Shown here: piece by piece, positions 24,225 to 36,459 of the stretch
How the letters are laid out: every line of letters starts with the position of its first letter
Numbering within the stretch: the first letter of the stretch is position 1
From: Rhexocercosporidium sp. MPI-PUGE-AT-0058
Taxonomy: Eukaryota > Ascomycota > Leotiomycetes > Helotiales
Length of the DNA: 64,000 nt
Reading direction: 5' to 3'
NCBI GenBank assembly: GCA_020746875.1
Contig: JAGTJL010000004.1
Coordinates: 868,001-932,000, forward strand
Notes under the pieces: model-generated
What the model saw: only the letters and a program-made list of their open reading frames with translations
What the model was told of the DNA's origin: nothing
The model's database searches: none
Made by a program: the position numbers and the translations under genes

Positions 24225-25175
24225 TCATTTCTCACCCTTCCCCCTCCTAGTCATCTTCTCAAACAGCAGACTAGGCACAAAAACACCCAAACTCAGTATC
24301 CCCCCCACGAACAAGAAGTTCGCCAACATACTCCTCGGCACCTCCCCAGCCGGTACATGTCTATCCTCCATAACCCTCCTCCTCTGCCACCTGCGACTGT
24401 GGTTTTCCTGCGTCCTATAATGACCCTCGCGGTCAAAATGCGGCACATCATTGACCTCGTCGTGCCCCCACGGTTTCTGGCCCGGTCCCATCCCCGCAGC
24501 ACCCGCTGGAGACTCTGCGTGTGAATCTTGCGCTGCTTTGCGCTTCGCGCTGTGGGTGCCCCATCCGCCTGAGCGGTAGAAACTAGGTGGTGGTCCTTGG
24601 TATTGTGTGCGCCTTCTACTCAGGCCGCTGGCGGGACGGCCGCCTACGGGGCCTGAGGAATGGTAGGATCCGTGGGCTCGGTGGCGGGTGTGGTTGGAAT
24701 CGGAGGAGGATTGAAGGTTCAGAGAGCGGTCGTACTCTCGTCGTTTCGCAGGCGTGCCGAGCGTGGCGTAGGCGTCGGAGATGGCGACGAAGCGGGAGCT
24801 GGCTTCTGGGTCGTTGGGGTTCCGGTCTGGGTGGTGGGTTTTGGAGAGGGCGTAGAAGGATCTGTGGTTCGCTTTTGTTAGACTTGATGCTTTGCTTTGT
24901 TGATGCCGAGGTCGAGAGGGGGATACGGAATGTCATTGAAGACCCTCCTACGAGATCAAGAATTGGAAGATATAAATCGAGACAGCCTGTTGCAAAGAGA
25001 GGGGTCGTACATACTTCTTCACCTCAGCAGGTGTAGCACCTGGAGATACATGTAAAGTCTCATAGTGATTCTGCGGAACAGTACTAGAGCTCTTCCTCAC
25101 AGCACTCGAATTGAAAGACCGTGATATCGATGCGTAACGCGTGGCGCGAGGGAAGAGAAACGAGCGGACTGGCAT
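24225..25175 (-). CDS. mitochondrial J-domain (DnaJ) protein with C-terminal membrane segment
   Basis: Two exons, 25175-25015 and 24861-24225, give 265 residues. The first 30 residues (MPVRSFLFPRATRYASISRS) look like a mitochondrial presequence. The J-domain follows (HYETLHVSPGATPAEVKK, then SFYALSKTHHPDRNP with the HPD triad intact, then FVAISDAYATLG). The middle is basic and low in complexity. Near the end is one hydrophobic segment (FLFVGGILSLGVFVPSLLF) followed by a positive tail. The layout suggests a membrane-tethered mitochondrial Hsp70 partner. There is no zinc finger or G/F region, so it is a type III J-protein. Which Hsp70 it serves cannot be seen. Confidence 0.85.
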
Positions 25176-25567
25176 TCCTCATCACGAATGAGCTTTCCCT
25201 GCCAGTTGTGGGGAATCTGTACCGAAGGATGAAAAGAAATAGAAGTAAAGGATGGAATGATGATCGAGACGAGACAGTGACGGCATGATATTCGAATTCG
25301 CTCTAGGCTTGAAAGAGCCCAATTCGCGGGCACTAATATTATTAGTGGCACACCCCAAAAAGTCGAACGCTAAATTGTGTCCCGCAGTTCGTTTGACACC
25401 CCGCTACTCAACTCAACCTCGAGATTTCCCTTATATTAAATTGTCTTACGTTTTGCCAAAAGATCTCCGAGGATCTAAGGTTTCACGGTATTGGATTCTT
25501 CACAGAATATTCATACGGAGATACCAGTGTTTGCTTCAAGGGAAACACAATAGTTCTGCAAGAAACA
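25176..25567. promoter_or_regulatory. divergent promoter, J-protein / MetAP2
   Basis: 391 bases between two divergent starts. No gene seen. Confidence 0.45.
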
Positions 25568-27130
25568 ATGGCGGCCCCAACTGTCGATGCTCTTGCCAAC
25601 CTGAAGTGTAGGATTTCCCCGACTCGTTCGACTCGGACTTCACTGACAACCGTCTTCCAGTAAAGGATCCGGAAGCCGTCAAAGCCTCTGCGGCCGCAGC
25701 GAAAACGAACGGTAACGGCAAAGTCCCCGAACCAGAGGACTCAGACGATGATGAGGACGAGAAGGGCGCGGCTGGGGAAGGCGGGGCAGATGGAGGGGCA
25801 AAGAAGAAGCGAAAGAGGAAGAGGAAGCCTAAGAAGGCCGGTGGAGCTGGTGGCTTGCCTACGAAGCAATCGGATCCCCCGCGAGTCCTGCTCTCAAATC
25901 TGTTCCCTAGTGGAGAATACCCTGTCGGAGAGGAGGTGGAGTACAGAGATGAGAACCTTTACCGGACGACGGATGAGGAGAAAAGGCATCTGGACCGCAT
26001 GAACAATGACTTCTTGCAGGAGTATAGACAGGGTGCCGAGATCCATCGTCAGGTCCGACAATGGGCGCAGAAGAACATCAAGCCTGGACAGACCTTGACG
26101 GAAATCGCTGAGGGAATTGAGGATGGTGTTAGAGCCTTGACTGGACATCCTGGTTTGGAGGAGGGAGACAACATCAAGGGTGGTATTGCATTCCCTACAG
26201 GTGTTAATCTGGATCACATTGCGGCGCACTACAGTCCCAATGCTGGCAACAAGACGGTGCTTAGCAAGGACAATGTCATGAAGGTCGATTTTGGCGTACA
26301 CATCAATGGCAGAATTGTAGACAGTGCGTTTACTATGTCATTCGACCCAATGTATGACAATCTCCTCGAGGCTGTCAAGCAAGGAACCAACACCGGTATC
26401 AGGGAGGCTGGAATTGATGCTCGGTTGGGAGAAATCGGAGGTATGATCCAAGAGACCATGGAGAGTTACGAGGTCGAGATCAATGGCGAGACATTCCCTG
26501 TCAAGTGTATCCGGAATCTGAACGGACATGATATCAGACAATGGCAGATCCATGGTGGAAAGAGTGTACCAATTGTGAAGAGTACCGACCAGACCAAGAT
26601 GGAGGAGGGAGAGGTCTTTGCCATTGAGACCTTTGGTAGTACCGGAAATGGTTATGTTAGAGATGATGTAAGTGGATCGTGGAAAGTTGACAGGAATTTA
26701 CTGATCAGGTACAGCTGGAAACTTCGCATTACGCCAAACGAGCAGATGCTCCCAACGTACCTTTGCGTGTCCAATCTGCAAGCAAGCTCCTAAATGTTAT
26801 CAATAAGAACTTCGGAACTTTGCCTTTCTGCAGAAGATATTTGGATCGTTTAGGTCAAGAAAAGTACTTGCTTGGAGTCAGTATCCGCTTCCGGTGGTAT
26901 ATTGCAGTAGCAGACTAACGTATTACAGTTGAATAGCTTGGTTACCGCTGGTATCGTAGAGGCGTACCCACCTCTCGTCGATAAGAAAGGCTCATACACA
27001 GCTCAATTTGAACATGTAAGACTTTGTATCCTTCCATTATTGGGTTTTGAAGGATCACTGACAGCAAATCCAGACGATCGTACTCCGGCCGAACGTAAAG
27101 GAAGTCATCAGTCGAGGCGACGACTACTAA
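25568..27130 (+). CDS. map2: methionine aminopeptidase 2
   Basis: Exons 25568-25607, 25661-26667, 26715-26876, 26929-27015 and 27074-27130 give 450 residues. An acidic stretch and a Lys/Arg block ([12 protein letters not shown]) form the eukaryotic N-terminal extension. All metal and active-site residues are present: His in [11 protein letters not shown], Asp in MKVDFGVH and GRIVDSAF, His in IHGGKSVP, Glu in [10 protein letters not shown], and Glu in AQFEHT. It removes initiator Met and also has the N-terminal region linked to eIF2 in other species. Exon 1 uses a GTAGGA donor, which is weak; the exon-3 acceptor must be GTACAG at 26714 to keep the frame. Confidence 0.96.
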
Positions 27131-28209
27131 AAGCATTGGATATAGTGTGGATAACCGTTCGGACTATTTCAAAATATCTGAAATACCACACATGGGAGTC
27201 ATTAACGACCGCAAAAGTTTGTGGGATGCGTGCATGAACTGAAGTGAATGAAAACGAACTCAATAGAATGCAAGTCGAAATATTCTCTTGCTTCGTTGAA
27301 TGCACCGTCGCGAAGGTCTCCAGTTGAGAGGATCGACGTGCAAGTAAGTATGAAGAAAATCTCGATGCAAAAACAGAAATCAAAGTTCATGTGAAACCCT
27401 GATCTCAGGGGGTGTTTATACTCGAGCTAGTCCTCGTTTCGGCGTTCTTTCCTCCTCATCCCTCCCTTTTGTGCTGCGAACAGAAGTCGCAATCCAGACC
27501 ATGTATTCGCTAGTAGAGTGAAATCTGTCCGGTAACCTCAGGATCTTTGTAGTAGACATTTAATCGCGAACTCTCTCTGGGCTGGAGATTCGTTGAGAGG
27601 AAGCCACGATGCGACATTTACAGCACGACGTGGTTTGGAGGAACTTCTCCCAGATCAGTATTAATATTTTTGACAGAACGGCAGGAGTCTCTTCCTCATT
27701 CGCTGCAAGACTGGAGACGACGGACTGTAGCTGATGGAAATTAGAAGAGGCAAAGACCTTGACATAATTTTATCATGAAGGGGGATGTCATCGTTTATGG
27801 ATTGTGAAATCCCAGTACTTTTTCCGTACTACCCTTCCAATATGCAAGGTGCTAAGCTTAGATACAATCCCCGAATCCCATACCGTATTTGAAAATCCCA
27901 TGCATGGGTGCCAAATCGGCCATCTCTTTCAAATTTACCCGAGATCTGCCTCCCTCTCTACTTTACCAAGGAAATACCCCTGAATCGGTTTCGCTTAGTC
28001 GTTTAGCAAGGATGAATGTAACAACATGACGCCTGCAAAATTGAGACTGCTGCAGGGTACAGTTCCGGTTTTCCCAGATTGGAGGACATCATTATAAAAT
28101 TCTTCTTTAAGTTTAATCACTTCTGCATATACTTTGGCCTTTCCTCTCCTCGCACCATCGCTTACCAGCCCATACATTGTTTACTTACTACTACCTTGCA
28201 AGGGCCGAT
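27131..28209. other. intergenic, no gene seen
   Basis: 1.1 kb with only short unsupported frames. It contains the promoter of the HsbA-like gene. Confidence 0.5.
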
Positions 28210-28940
28210 ATGCACGTCCCTACCAGCCTCTACACCTTCCTTCTTTTTGTCACACCTATAATCAGCTGCGCATCTCCTCAATTCTTTTCGTCAGCCACAC
28301 TCTTGACTTCAAATCCAAACTCAGATCCGGATATCAATGTGAACTCCCAACTCCCAAAACGCGATGTCACCACCATCCTCACGAATGTCTCATCCATCAG
28401 TACCATTATCAGCACACTCACTACAACAGCAACAATCTTCAGCGGTAGTTTGACAGAGACGTTGAGTTTAGCTTCGACAGTTGGAGAGCTGAAAACTGCA
28501 TTGGCGAAGACGACGGCGGGTGTGGTTGCTGAGGAGGAGTTTGACGAGGAGGAAAGTAAGAAGGTGGTGGGTGCGGTTGGGGAGTTGACTTCGGGGATTA
28601 GTCGACTGCTGGAGGCTATGGGTGTGAAGGTAAAGCTCTTTATTTCAGATTGGTCCATTTATCATTTGATCCGAGATGGGAGAGGCTAAAATTTCGAAAG
28701 GCGCTAGTCATTGCTGAAGCGGGATATACTACTCTCGTGGCAAATGAGCTGAAGACTTTATCAGCGAGTACGCATGAGTTGTTTGGGGTGCTGGAGGCAA
28801 AGATTATGACCGGAGATATTGACAAGATGAAGGCTTCCCAAGGGACGGTTGTTGAGGCTTTTAGAAAGGCTGTTGCTGCTTTCGTAGTCCCAGTTGCGAG
28901 ACGTGAAATCTTCACTCATATTGGATTCGGTATTCATTAG
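28210..28940 (+). CDS. secreted HsbA-like (hydrophobic surface binding) protein
   Basis: Exons 28210-28629 and 28701-28940 give 219 residues. A signal peptide (MHVPTSLYTFLLFVTPIISC) is followed after a KRD dibasic-type site by the pattern DVTTILTNVSSISTIISTL and a Thr/Ser-rich amphipathic helix. A second helical block (KALVIAEAGYTTLVANELK, STHELFGVLEAKI) completes an HsbA-type fold. HsbA of Aspergillus oryzae binds hydrophobic surfaces and recruits hydrolases. The protein has very few cysteines, as expected. The acceptor at 28700 is TCGAAAG, which is not strong, so the exact junction could be slightly different. Confidence 0.72.
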
Positions 28941-29887
28941 ATTTTAAAGGTTAATTGCATGAGAAACAGTATGGATAAACCTCCATCCCTTACCGATTTC
29001 GATCAAAATTCATCATGAATGCCAATACTTCATATGTACCCCATACCTCGAAACTGGTACAATAAACAGATACTCTGTTGAGAATAGGATCCACACTACT
29101 ATGTCTTTGTTTTCTCACGTACTTTACAAAGGAGTTCCACCAAAAGCATGTTATTGTGTTTTTCTACGCCATCAATCATGCTATCCACCTTTCATCATAT
29201 TACCCGTCAAAATAAACCTGATTTCGACTTCGACAACATCTTTATTAACTCTCAATGCCCAACCAGTACGTCTGTTTATTAAGAACCATCGGTCGCGAAA
29301 ACTCAAATTCTAGATGTAACACTAGTGCAAGAGACCGGTGGGAGAGGTACATAGTGGTACGTTGGCGGAGGCTATTGAGTACTAATTAATGGGCTTAATA
29401 CGAAATAGAAAAAAGAAAGGAACAAAATAGGAGAGCGTAATTTCTTGTATACCCAAAAGCCTTCAAGTAAATTGAACGCGGACTTCAACTTTATTTACCC
29501 CTTCTCTTGACTCTACTTTTACTTCTTGACTAATCTAGTCTTTGATACAAGTTAATAATTCCATTATATTTAGTTTACGAGATGATACCCTTAATACTTC
29601 ACAATCTCAAAGGATCGATAAGACGACATTTAAAAAGCCAAAGGAAGGGCTCGACCTATGAAACCACACGAATCCCCTGACGATAAATGAAGATAGTAAT
29701 GTTTTTAAGTAATTAGCTGTTTAAGAATAGAAGTGAATATTTAAGTAAGGCGAGGACTGGGAGCATGTGTTTGTTATAAAGATCAAAAACGTATGATACA
29801 ATAAAGCAAAGCGACGAATTCAAATAAATGAGAAAACACACATCTTCCTCCCTCCACGTACACCACTCTCCAGCGGAAGCCAACTGC
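28941..29887. other. AT-rich intergenic stretch
   Basis: Clearly more AT-rich than neighbours, with many stops in all frames. This could be repeat-derived, but no repeat ends were found. Confidence 0.45.
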
Positions 29888-30211
29888 TCAGAAATCAAGA
29901 AGCTCACCGGTGGCAGAAGAAGTTAAAGCATAAGGACAAGTACACCAGCATCTAGTGGCATCTAGTGGCATCTCAGGGGGCAGCATAATCCGGGTGAGTT
30001 TTGGAATCTCTATCGCCTGTCCAGGAATCAAGAAATTCTCTCCCCCCTCTAGCACTGGATAGAAGGGGGACGTCCTGCTAGACAGACGCACCCAAACTGG
30101 AGTGACGCTTTCCTTTCCAATTTCAATGGCCATTTTCCTATAAAGTTTGGCGTTCCAGTTTATACACCCAACCACTTCAAGGCCGGAGTCCATCATCCAA
30201 GAATCTAGCAA
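29888..30211 (-). other. open frame downstream of the kinase-like gene, unknown
   Basis: An open frame overlaps the last 35 coding bases of the kinase-like gene in another frame. The translation from the first ATG has protein-like stretches (GCINWNAKLYRKMAIEIGKE, FLIPGQAIEIPKLTRIMLP). It could be the end of a longer kinase-like protein reached by splicing or frameshift, or chance. No family recognised. Confidence 0.25.
29949..29972. repeat. short tandem repeat (CATCTAGTGG)
   Basis: Ten-base unit repeated twice with a third partial copy. It lies inside the uncertain open frame 29888-30211. Confidence 0.6.
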
Positions 30212-31214
30212 TCTTCATCACAGCTTGATGATCTCCAGCACGAGTTTCCATCAAGGTCCTATCCACCCACCCATCCGTATAGCTACCTCCAAAATCAACC
30301 AAAAAAAAATCATCACTTTCACTCCCAACAAGCACGTTCTCCACCTTTCCGTCGCCCCACACCACGTCAATCTCATGTAAGAGCATAACAGCCTCTCGAA
30401 TCTGCTTCATCCACCTTGCTCTCCTCTCCTCCAACACCCCAACGTCATTCTTGACTACATCGCTCAACCTTCCTTCGTTCTCAATAAAGTCCTCTAAAAT
30501 ACCAAGAACGACCCCATCATCATCAACGACCAACCCCTGTAGCTTTGGTGCCGGAATAGATGCAGCAATTCTCGACATCATGATTTGTCGTAAGCAGTCG
30601 TACTCGCGCTGCACTGCTTTGAACGTTTGTGACGTGCCAATCTTGCAGCACATGTCAAGTCCGCGTATTGACACCTTAGCGATATATCCCAATCCCATCA
30701 GCTTGCTCGTTACCGTAATATCTCGAGACGAGTAGCGGGGCAAGTCCAACGTGTTATCCTTCAGATCCAAGTGGAAGGAGTTGAGTTGTGGTGGGGGAGG
30801 AGGCGTTGGCACTATCTCTGCGTGTCCTTCGGTCACAACGAAGCAAAAATAGTATGTTTCCGGATTGAGGTCGCAATGGAGATTCTGCGTGGATATCCTA
30901 GGAGATGAGTCTGCGTTTGGGATAACTGGTGCTAGTTCTCTGACTTTCTGCCACCCAGCAATGAGGATCAGGTCCAAGATTTCGTCTTCGGCCTCCTGAA
31001 TTTTCTCATCGTCATCTTCATCAAATCCCTTGCTGAATTGGGCAAGCAGAGAGGTTATTGGGTCTTCTGGAATACCAGGCGATACTGTGATGACGAAGTG
31101 CTTCGAGTTGCAGACGATGGTAAAGTCCCAAGCGTGACCGATCTCTCCAGAGGCGTTTATACAGGAATACCGAACATTTTTGTCCCAATGCGCCTTACCA
31201 TCATCTGCTTCCAT
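30177..31214 (-). CDS. fungal protein-kinase-like protein with altered catalytic loop
   Basis: Single exon, 345 residues, starting at ATG 31214. The N-terminal 170 residues are a lineage-type region with a Pro run (PTPPPPPQ). The C-terminal half is kinase-like: a beta-sheet lead-in (YIAKVSIRGLDMCCKIG), a linker (GVVLGILEDFIE), the catalytic loop VVWGDGKVENVLV (Trp replaces the usual His or Tyr before Gly-Asp; Asp, Lys and Asn kept) and the magnesium loop FLVDFGGSYTDGWVD. Short proteins of this class are abundant in Leotiomycetes and Sordariomycetes and often sit in variable regions. Substrate unknown; it may phosphorylate a small molecule or be inactive. Confidence 0.7.
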   Translation of the reverse strand: MEADDGKAHWDKNVRYSCINASGEIGHAWDFTIVCNSKHFVITVSPGIPEDPITSLLAQFSKGFDEDDDEKIQEAEDEILDLILIAGWQKVRELAPVIPNADSSPRISTQNLHCDLNPETYYFCFVVTEGHAEIVPTPPPPPQLNSFHLDLKDNTLDLPRYSSRDITVTSKLMGLGYIAKVSIRGLDMCCKIGTSQTFKAVQREYDCLRQIMMSRIAASIPAPKLQGLVVDDDGVVLGILEDFIENEGRLSDVVKNDVGVLEERRARWMKQIREAVMLLHEIDVVWGDGKVENVLVGSESDDFFLVDFGGSYTDGWVDRTLMETRAGDHQAVMKIARFLDDGLRP

Positions 31215-31251
31215 AACTGATACAATAGGAAATGTAGACGGGGATAGTAGG

Positions 31252-31915
31252 TACCGTATTATCTGGCATACAGCGCCATGGCGAATTAACTTTTCGGCAG
31301 TATTTTGATAGGTTTGGACCTGGCGCTATAGTCAAGAGTGGCGCTGTAGATCATAATTTCCCCCTGAATCTTTACTAAAACATCTTCTTTTAAATGTTCG
31401 ATTCCGCTAACTGTAACCAGACTCTTTATCCTCTAATTGCACTTTTATATAGTATTATTAATATGCCTCTAATTCCTCGATCATTCTTGATGACGACGAC
31501 ATCGATGGAGATACAATTATAGTTCAAAGCACGTATATTTCAAGGCACGAGAAGGAGGCTACACTGGCAGAGAATAAAGCCGACGTCACAACAGATACTA
31601 GGAATAATACAGAGAGTGCTTTTGACTCAGACTCAGAGCTAGACTCTTCCGAAGAGTCAGGAGAGGAGGACGAGGATATGGCAGATATTGAGGAGGAATA
31701 ATAAATAGAATATCACCAGAATATATGCTCTTGAACCCCTCTGTGTACACCTAAAATACGCGAGCTGTGAGTACCTTTGCTTAGAAATCTTATACCGCCA
31801 TGGCGATATAACATACGCGAAGTTAAGGTGATATAATTAGACCTGGCGGTATGGTCGAGATGGCGGCCACAGCGAGAGTGGCGCTATATGCCAGATAATA
31901 CGGTATTCTTTTGCG
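31252..31915. mobile_element. 660-bp inverted-repeat element with TA flanks (pogo/Fot1-like fossil)
   Basis: The left end reads TACCGTATTATCTGGCATAC and the right end, reverse complemented, TACCGTATTATCTGGCATAT; the match continues through AGCGCCA (26 of 27). TA is the outermost dinucleotide on both sides (31252-31253 and 31914-31915), as for Tc1/mariner/pogo insertions. Inside, each end also carries direct copies of a GACCTGGCGSTATRGTC motif (31318 and 31841) and of GAGTGGCGCTRTA (31336 and 31875). An open frame at 31463-31702 without a start encodes an acidic stretch (FDSDSELDSSEESGEEDEDM) ending in stops, like the acidic tails of pogo-type transposases. No DDE domain is present, so it is non-autonomous or a deletion derivative. 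Confidence 0.7.
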
Positions 31916-34418
31916 GTTCGTAAGGGCGGCTTCCACAGCTTTAATGATTTCCACAGTGCGCATCACGTGCTTCACCGCCGAGCAAGGCGCTGAAGGCTAC
32001 CGGCCTCGTTGGACTTAAAAAGCTCGGCGATAAGATGTTTTGAACAGCTACCACAAGGTTATAACACGTAGTAAGGTGGCTTTTAATTTAGTAACTCCGA
32101 AAATTCAGTGCCTAACGAGACATCAGAGGATACCATTGAGGAGTATAAATCAGTGAAAGAAACGATAGTTAACCTGGTTCTCGTCTGAACGAATTATAAC
32201 AACGTTAGTACAAGAGTGTAGTGCCAGAGGTATATTGTAGCACTTTAGCGATGGCTATTCAAGTATGTAACAGGTTTAATGCAAAGTATAAACGGAAGTA
32301 GAAGAAGACGAAGAAGCGTAGTCTATTATATATGTATGCTTTATCCGCTGCTCTGAAGGCTAGTGACGAGTATGTTGAATACTGTACAGGAGACTAAGAT
32401 CTTTAATCATGGGTATAGAAAGCCACGTACTGCTCGGGACAGATAGTACGCATGGGTCAGAGGGAGCGGCAGGTATTCGGGTTGTTGACATACGGATTTA
32501 GACATCGGATTTTTGAGCTGAACCTTCACCTTCACCTGAAACTAAGACTGTACCTGTACCCGGGCCTAAAATTGGGGATGGAAGTGTGACCGTGAATTCT
32601 GCAATGCGAAGGACAAGCACATGAAGAAGTGGCTCAGGCAGAAAACTTTCTCGTGGTGCAGTATGTGAAATGACTTGCTATATTGCCTGGTAGAAATACG
32701 ACAAGACACGCTGCCATATAGTGATGGGAATTTGGGATTTGTTTGTGGGCACATAAAGGACCAATGGAAGAGTGGATGCTTTGTTTACTTGCATCGGATT
32801 TCAACATAAAATTTAACCGAGTACCAAACACGGTAACAATATCAGGGTTACGCGAACTCGTGCCAGACTCGAGCCTCAATTCAACTCGGACTTGACTGTA
32901 CCTGGCATGTCTTCATATAATCTCGACGCGCCACTTTACTTTATCATGAGTTAGGTATCTAGTACTTGCTTATACTTACTAAAAAATAAAAGCTCATCCT
33001 AAACCCAACTCAAGTTGGCTGACAAGACCTCAAACTCGACTCGAATTCGAACTTACTCAACAACGAATAACACGCCGAATACAGAAACCCAAAGGACAGG
33101 TCAAGGTTTCAATTGCCTTACAGACAGCCTAAGACTTGCAATAGCAAGACCCGCCGTATCTAATTTGGTACTTGCTTTTTACTCCCTAGAACCGCATCAA
33201 CTCAACAAGACCCACCACGAAAATGAACCGGAGCAAAACACTTGAGTCTTCGCCTCCTTGCAGTATAAATTAAACAACCTTAAGAATCGGGGAATACTGT
33301 ACACGCACGTCAGCAGTAAATACGACACCTTGAACATCCTCACTCCACATCACAGTCAAAATTATGTAAAACCAGTAGTACCGCACTTACTACTGTAGCC
33401 TATTTGTAGTTCCAACTCGACCCCAGATTCGCAGCCAGTATATCCACATTCGGAGAGCACTGTGCTCAATATTCTGTTCACCCCAGAAGAAACTAGTCAA
33501 GCCATCAAGTCTCCTTTCGCCAGCCATTCCTAGTCTACAGTACAGCATCTAGGCTTTGCTTTCCCCACACCCCAGAAAAAAGCTAGTCAAGCCCCTCCAC
33601 GCAATAAAAGCCCAACCCAAGCCATCAAGCCACTTACATAACACACCATAGAACTAACGCAGCACCCCCAACCCCTAGAAAAGGGGGAAGAGACGGGACG
33701 GCACGGAATAGAATGGAGGCTCGGCTGAAGGTTTTTTTTTCTCACTTACTTTACTACTGAATTAGAGCATGCGCTTGCGACTGTGTCTGACACATCGCAC
33801 AACTCACAAAACACAACCCAACAGAAAATGCGGGGATGGTGACTTTGCTCCCCACTACCCCGGGAAGAAATGTGGAGAGAGGCTAGGGGCGGTAAGAAGA
33901 GGCGCGATGGGGTAATGTGTAGGTAATGAGGACATGGCACGGTATGGCGATGGGGTAATAGTGGTGCAATTCCAAGTCTTGTCATGAAGAGTTTTCACTC
34001 CTCTCTGTCTTTTTTTTTTAGAGGCGAAGGCATGTGCTTTGTTGAGATTTTCTTGATGCAGATTTTCTTGAACTCTACTCTTCTTTGGGTATGAGGAGAG
34101 GATGGGAGTATCTGGGTGCGAAATGCTGTATGCAGCAGGCTGGGGCAATTGAGGACATGGATGGAGGGGTGCGGACAAATAAATTTCTAAACTTTTATGA
34201 GCGACTAGACCTCACAGAAACTACGACCACATATCACGACTTCAAGGTTTTGCAAAGTCTCAAGAATCAAGGATCGTGTGTGATGATGTTCTCTATTCAT
34301 TTCTTCATGTATCGATAATCGTTTCTTAAATTACACTTTCTCACAGGTGAAAAAGCAAGTATTTGATGTAGCGACAGCGCGAGGGTATAAGCAGTAAATC
34401 TTGCACCCATCCAACGAT
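31916..34418. other. gene-free stretch with possible repeat debris
   Basis: 2.5 kb without a supported gene. All frames are broken by stops and composition changes along the stretch. Together with the neighbouring element this looks like decayed transposon territory, but no second element boundary was found. Confidence 0.45.
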
Positions 34419-36459
34419 CTAGAATGCCCATCCAAGAGTGTAACGATAGATCTTCTCTAGCTTGGTCTCTGGGGCCCCCTTTCTCTCTAGCTCAGCAGCG
34501 AGGAACTCCTGCTCTTCGCGATCGATCCTGGCCTTGCCGCTGTAGAGATCGACGTCCTCAGACTTGATGATCGAGGTCTTCATCCAGAACTTGTAGCCGA
34601 AGTACATGATGAAGTACAGGGGGAATCCGAGGTAGGTGGTGACGAAGGTATTGGTGTCGAATTTAGTCTGGTGTAGAGCCTTCCAGCAGAAGAGGGCGAA
34701 GCCCTTGAAGAAGGCAATCAGGATGGAGAAAATGAGTGCGCCAACTGATCCCCACTTGCCGAGAGGTGCAACGTAAGCCAGAGCGGTGTCAGGAATACCT
34801 TGTGCCTTGCGAGCGTTAACGAAGCAGATGTGGGCGATCAAGATGGAGATCCAGGTGAGGAGACCGAACATGGTGACCAAGTTCACGAAGTATCCGAACA
34901 CAGTGTAGGAGTCGGTGTTGACTCCGAGGAAAGCCAAGAGACAGAATGCGGTGGAAAGTCCCAAGGCATAGATGGGGACACCACGCTTATCAGTACGGGT
35001 GAAGATTTTAGGCGCCTTGCCTTCATGAGCGAGACCGAAGAGAGTTCGAGATGCAATGTAGAGATCAGAGTTGGCGGCCGAGAAGACGAATAACATGATG
35101 CAGGCATTGAGGATAGCTGGGAGGGTTGGAATGCCAGCAAGCTTGATAGCAACGACAAATGGGGAAGCTGCAGCGGTGTTACCCCCGTTCTTGATTGCGT
35201 CTGCGAGTTGCTTGGAGTTGTATGGGACGAGCATTCCGAGGAGGAAGACAAGAACGACGTAGAACAAGAGAATTCGGTAGAATGTCAACTTGATGGCACG
35301 GGGGATGACTTTGCGTGGGTTGGATGCTTCTCCAACTGTGACACCGACAAGTTCGGTTCCAAGGTATGCGAAGACGGCAGTGGTGAAAGTAGCCCAGGTA
35401 GCCAAGAATCGACCGCCAGCACCCTCTGAAAAGGTTGTCAGTACAGTCCTTTAGTTACCGGCACAGAAGCTACTACTTACTCATAATATACTCGTTGAAA
35501 GCTCCCGGATTTTTCCAGTATTGGAAACCGGTGGCGCCATGAGGCCCTCCTCCGCAAGCGAGAATCAAACTCAGAAGGATCAAGCCCAAAATGACGACGA
35601 CTTTGATGGAAGACAGCCAGAATTCGAATTCTCCGAAGAATCGTACGCCGAAGTAATTGATTATGACGATAGCCACCAAGAAGATTGCGATGAAAGCTCC
35701 TGGGTTGATCTTGTCACGCGGAACCCAGTACTGAAGGACAAGCGACGCAGCAGTCAGATTGTTTGGTGTGACAATGATGTACTGGTGGTAAGTTAGCAAC
35801 CGTCTATTGGGGTATACTATAGATAAGGCTCGCTGGGATGAGGAGTGGCTGTCGCTGTCTCATAGATAGCTCGTTCCGAATGTATGCAGCTGGATATATA
35901 AAATGCCACCACGAACCTTGAACCAGTAGTTCCATCCCAAGCAGAATCCGAGAGCAGGGTCGACAAAGCGAGTGGCATAGCCGGTGAAACCAGACGGAAG
36001 TGGGAGCCAGGCGGCCATCTATTTAACCGCATATTAGCAGGGTTCTCATCCAGATGCACATCATCGGGAATCCATGGGGCGTTGCTTACCTCTCCGAGAG
36101 CTGCCATGACCAAGAAGCAGAGGAATCCGACGAGTGTGTAGCCGATAAACAGAGGAGCTGGACCAGACTGTTTGAGAGCCTTTCCACTGGTTTATGGGTC
36201 AGTATGGGTTGCGAATCGAGGAAGCTGACGCTACTCACGTGCCGATAATGAGACCAGTACCGATGGCACCTCCAATGGCAATCATAGTAATCTGGCGCGA
36301 AGACAGGTTACGGTGAAGATGGTGATTGTTGTCGACCTCCTCCTCCACCTCCTCCCCATTTGATCTGGCGATATTTGGGTCATAGGTCTTGTCGTCGTAG
36401 ATCTTTCGCTCAGGAGAGCCATCCGAGGAGTGGTCGTATGTGTTGACGTTTGCCGACAT
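34419..36459 (-). CDS. amino-acid permease (APC superfamily, YAT family)
   Basis: Exons 36459-36239, 36186-36090, 36018-35917, 35781-35481 and 35425-34419 give 575 residues. The cytosolic N-terminus is acidic; then the first helix has the family motif ITMIAIGGAIGTGLIIGTG. Later motifs are MAALGEMAAWLP, GWNYWFKY, FAYLGTELVGVTVGEASNP and a C-terminal EDVDLYSGK close to the last helix. About 12 transmembrane helices are visible. These permeases import amino acids across the plasma membrane in symport with protons; the substrate range cannot be told. The C-terminal EDVDLYSGK resembles Gap1 or Agp1 tails that carry regulation by endocytosis. An upstream in-frame ATG at 36498 would add 13 residues. 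Confidence 0.93.

Noticed and set aside
31385..31415. A GTTCGATTCC stretch resembling a tRNA B box
   Set aside because: No A box or cloverleaf pairing around it, and it lies inside the transposon fossil.
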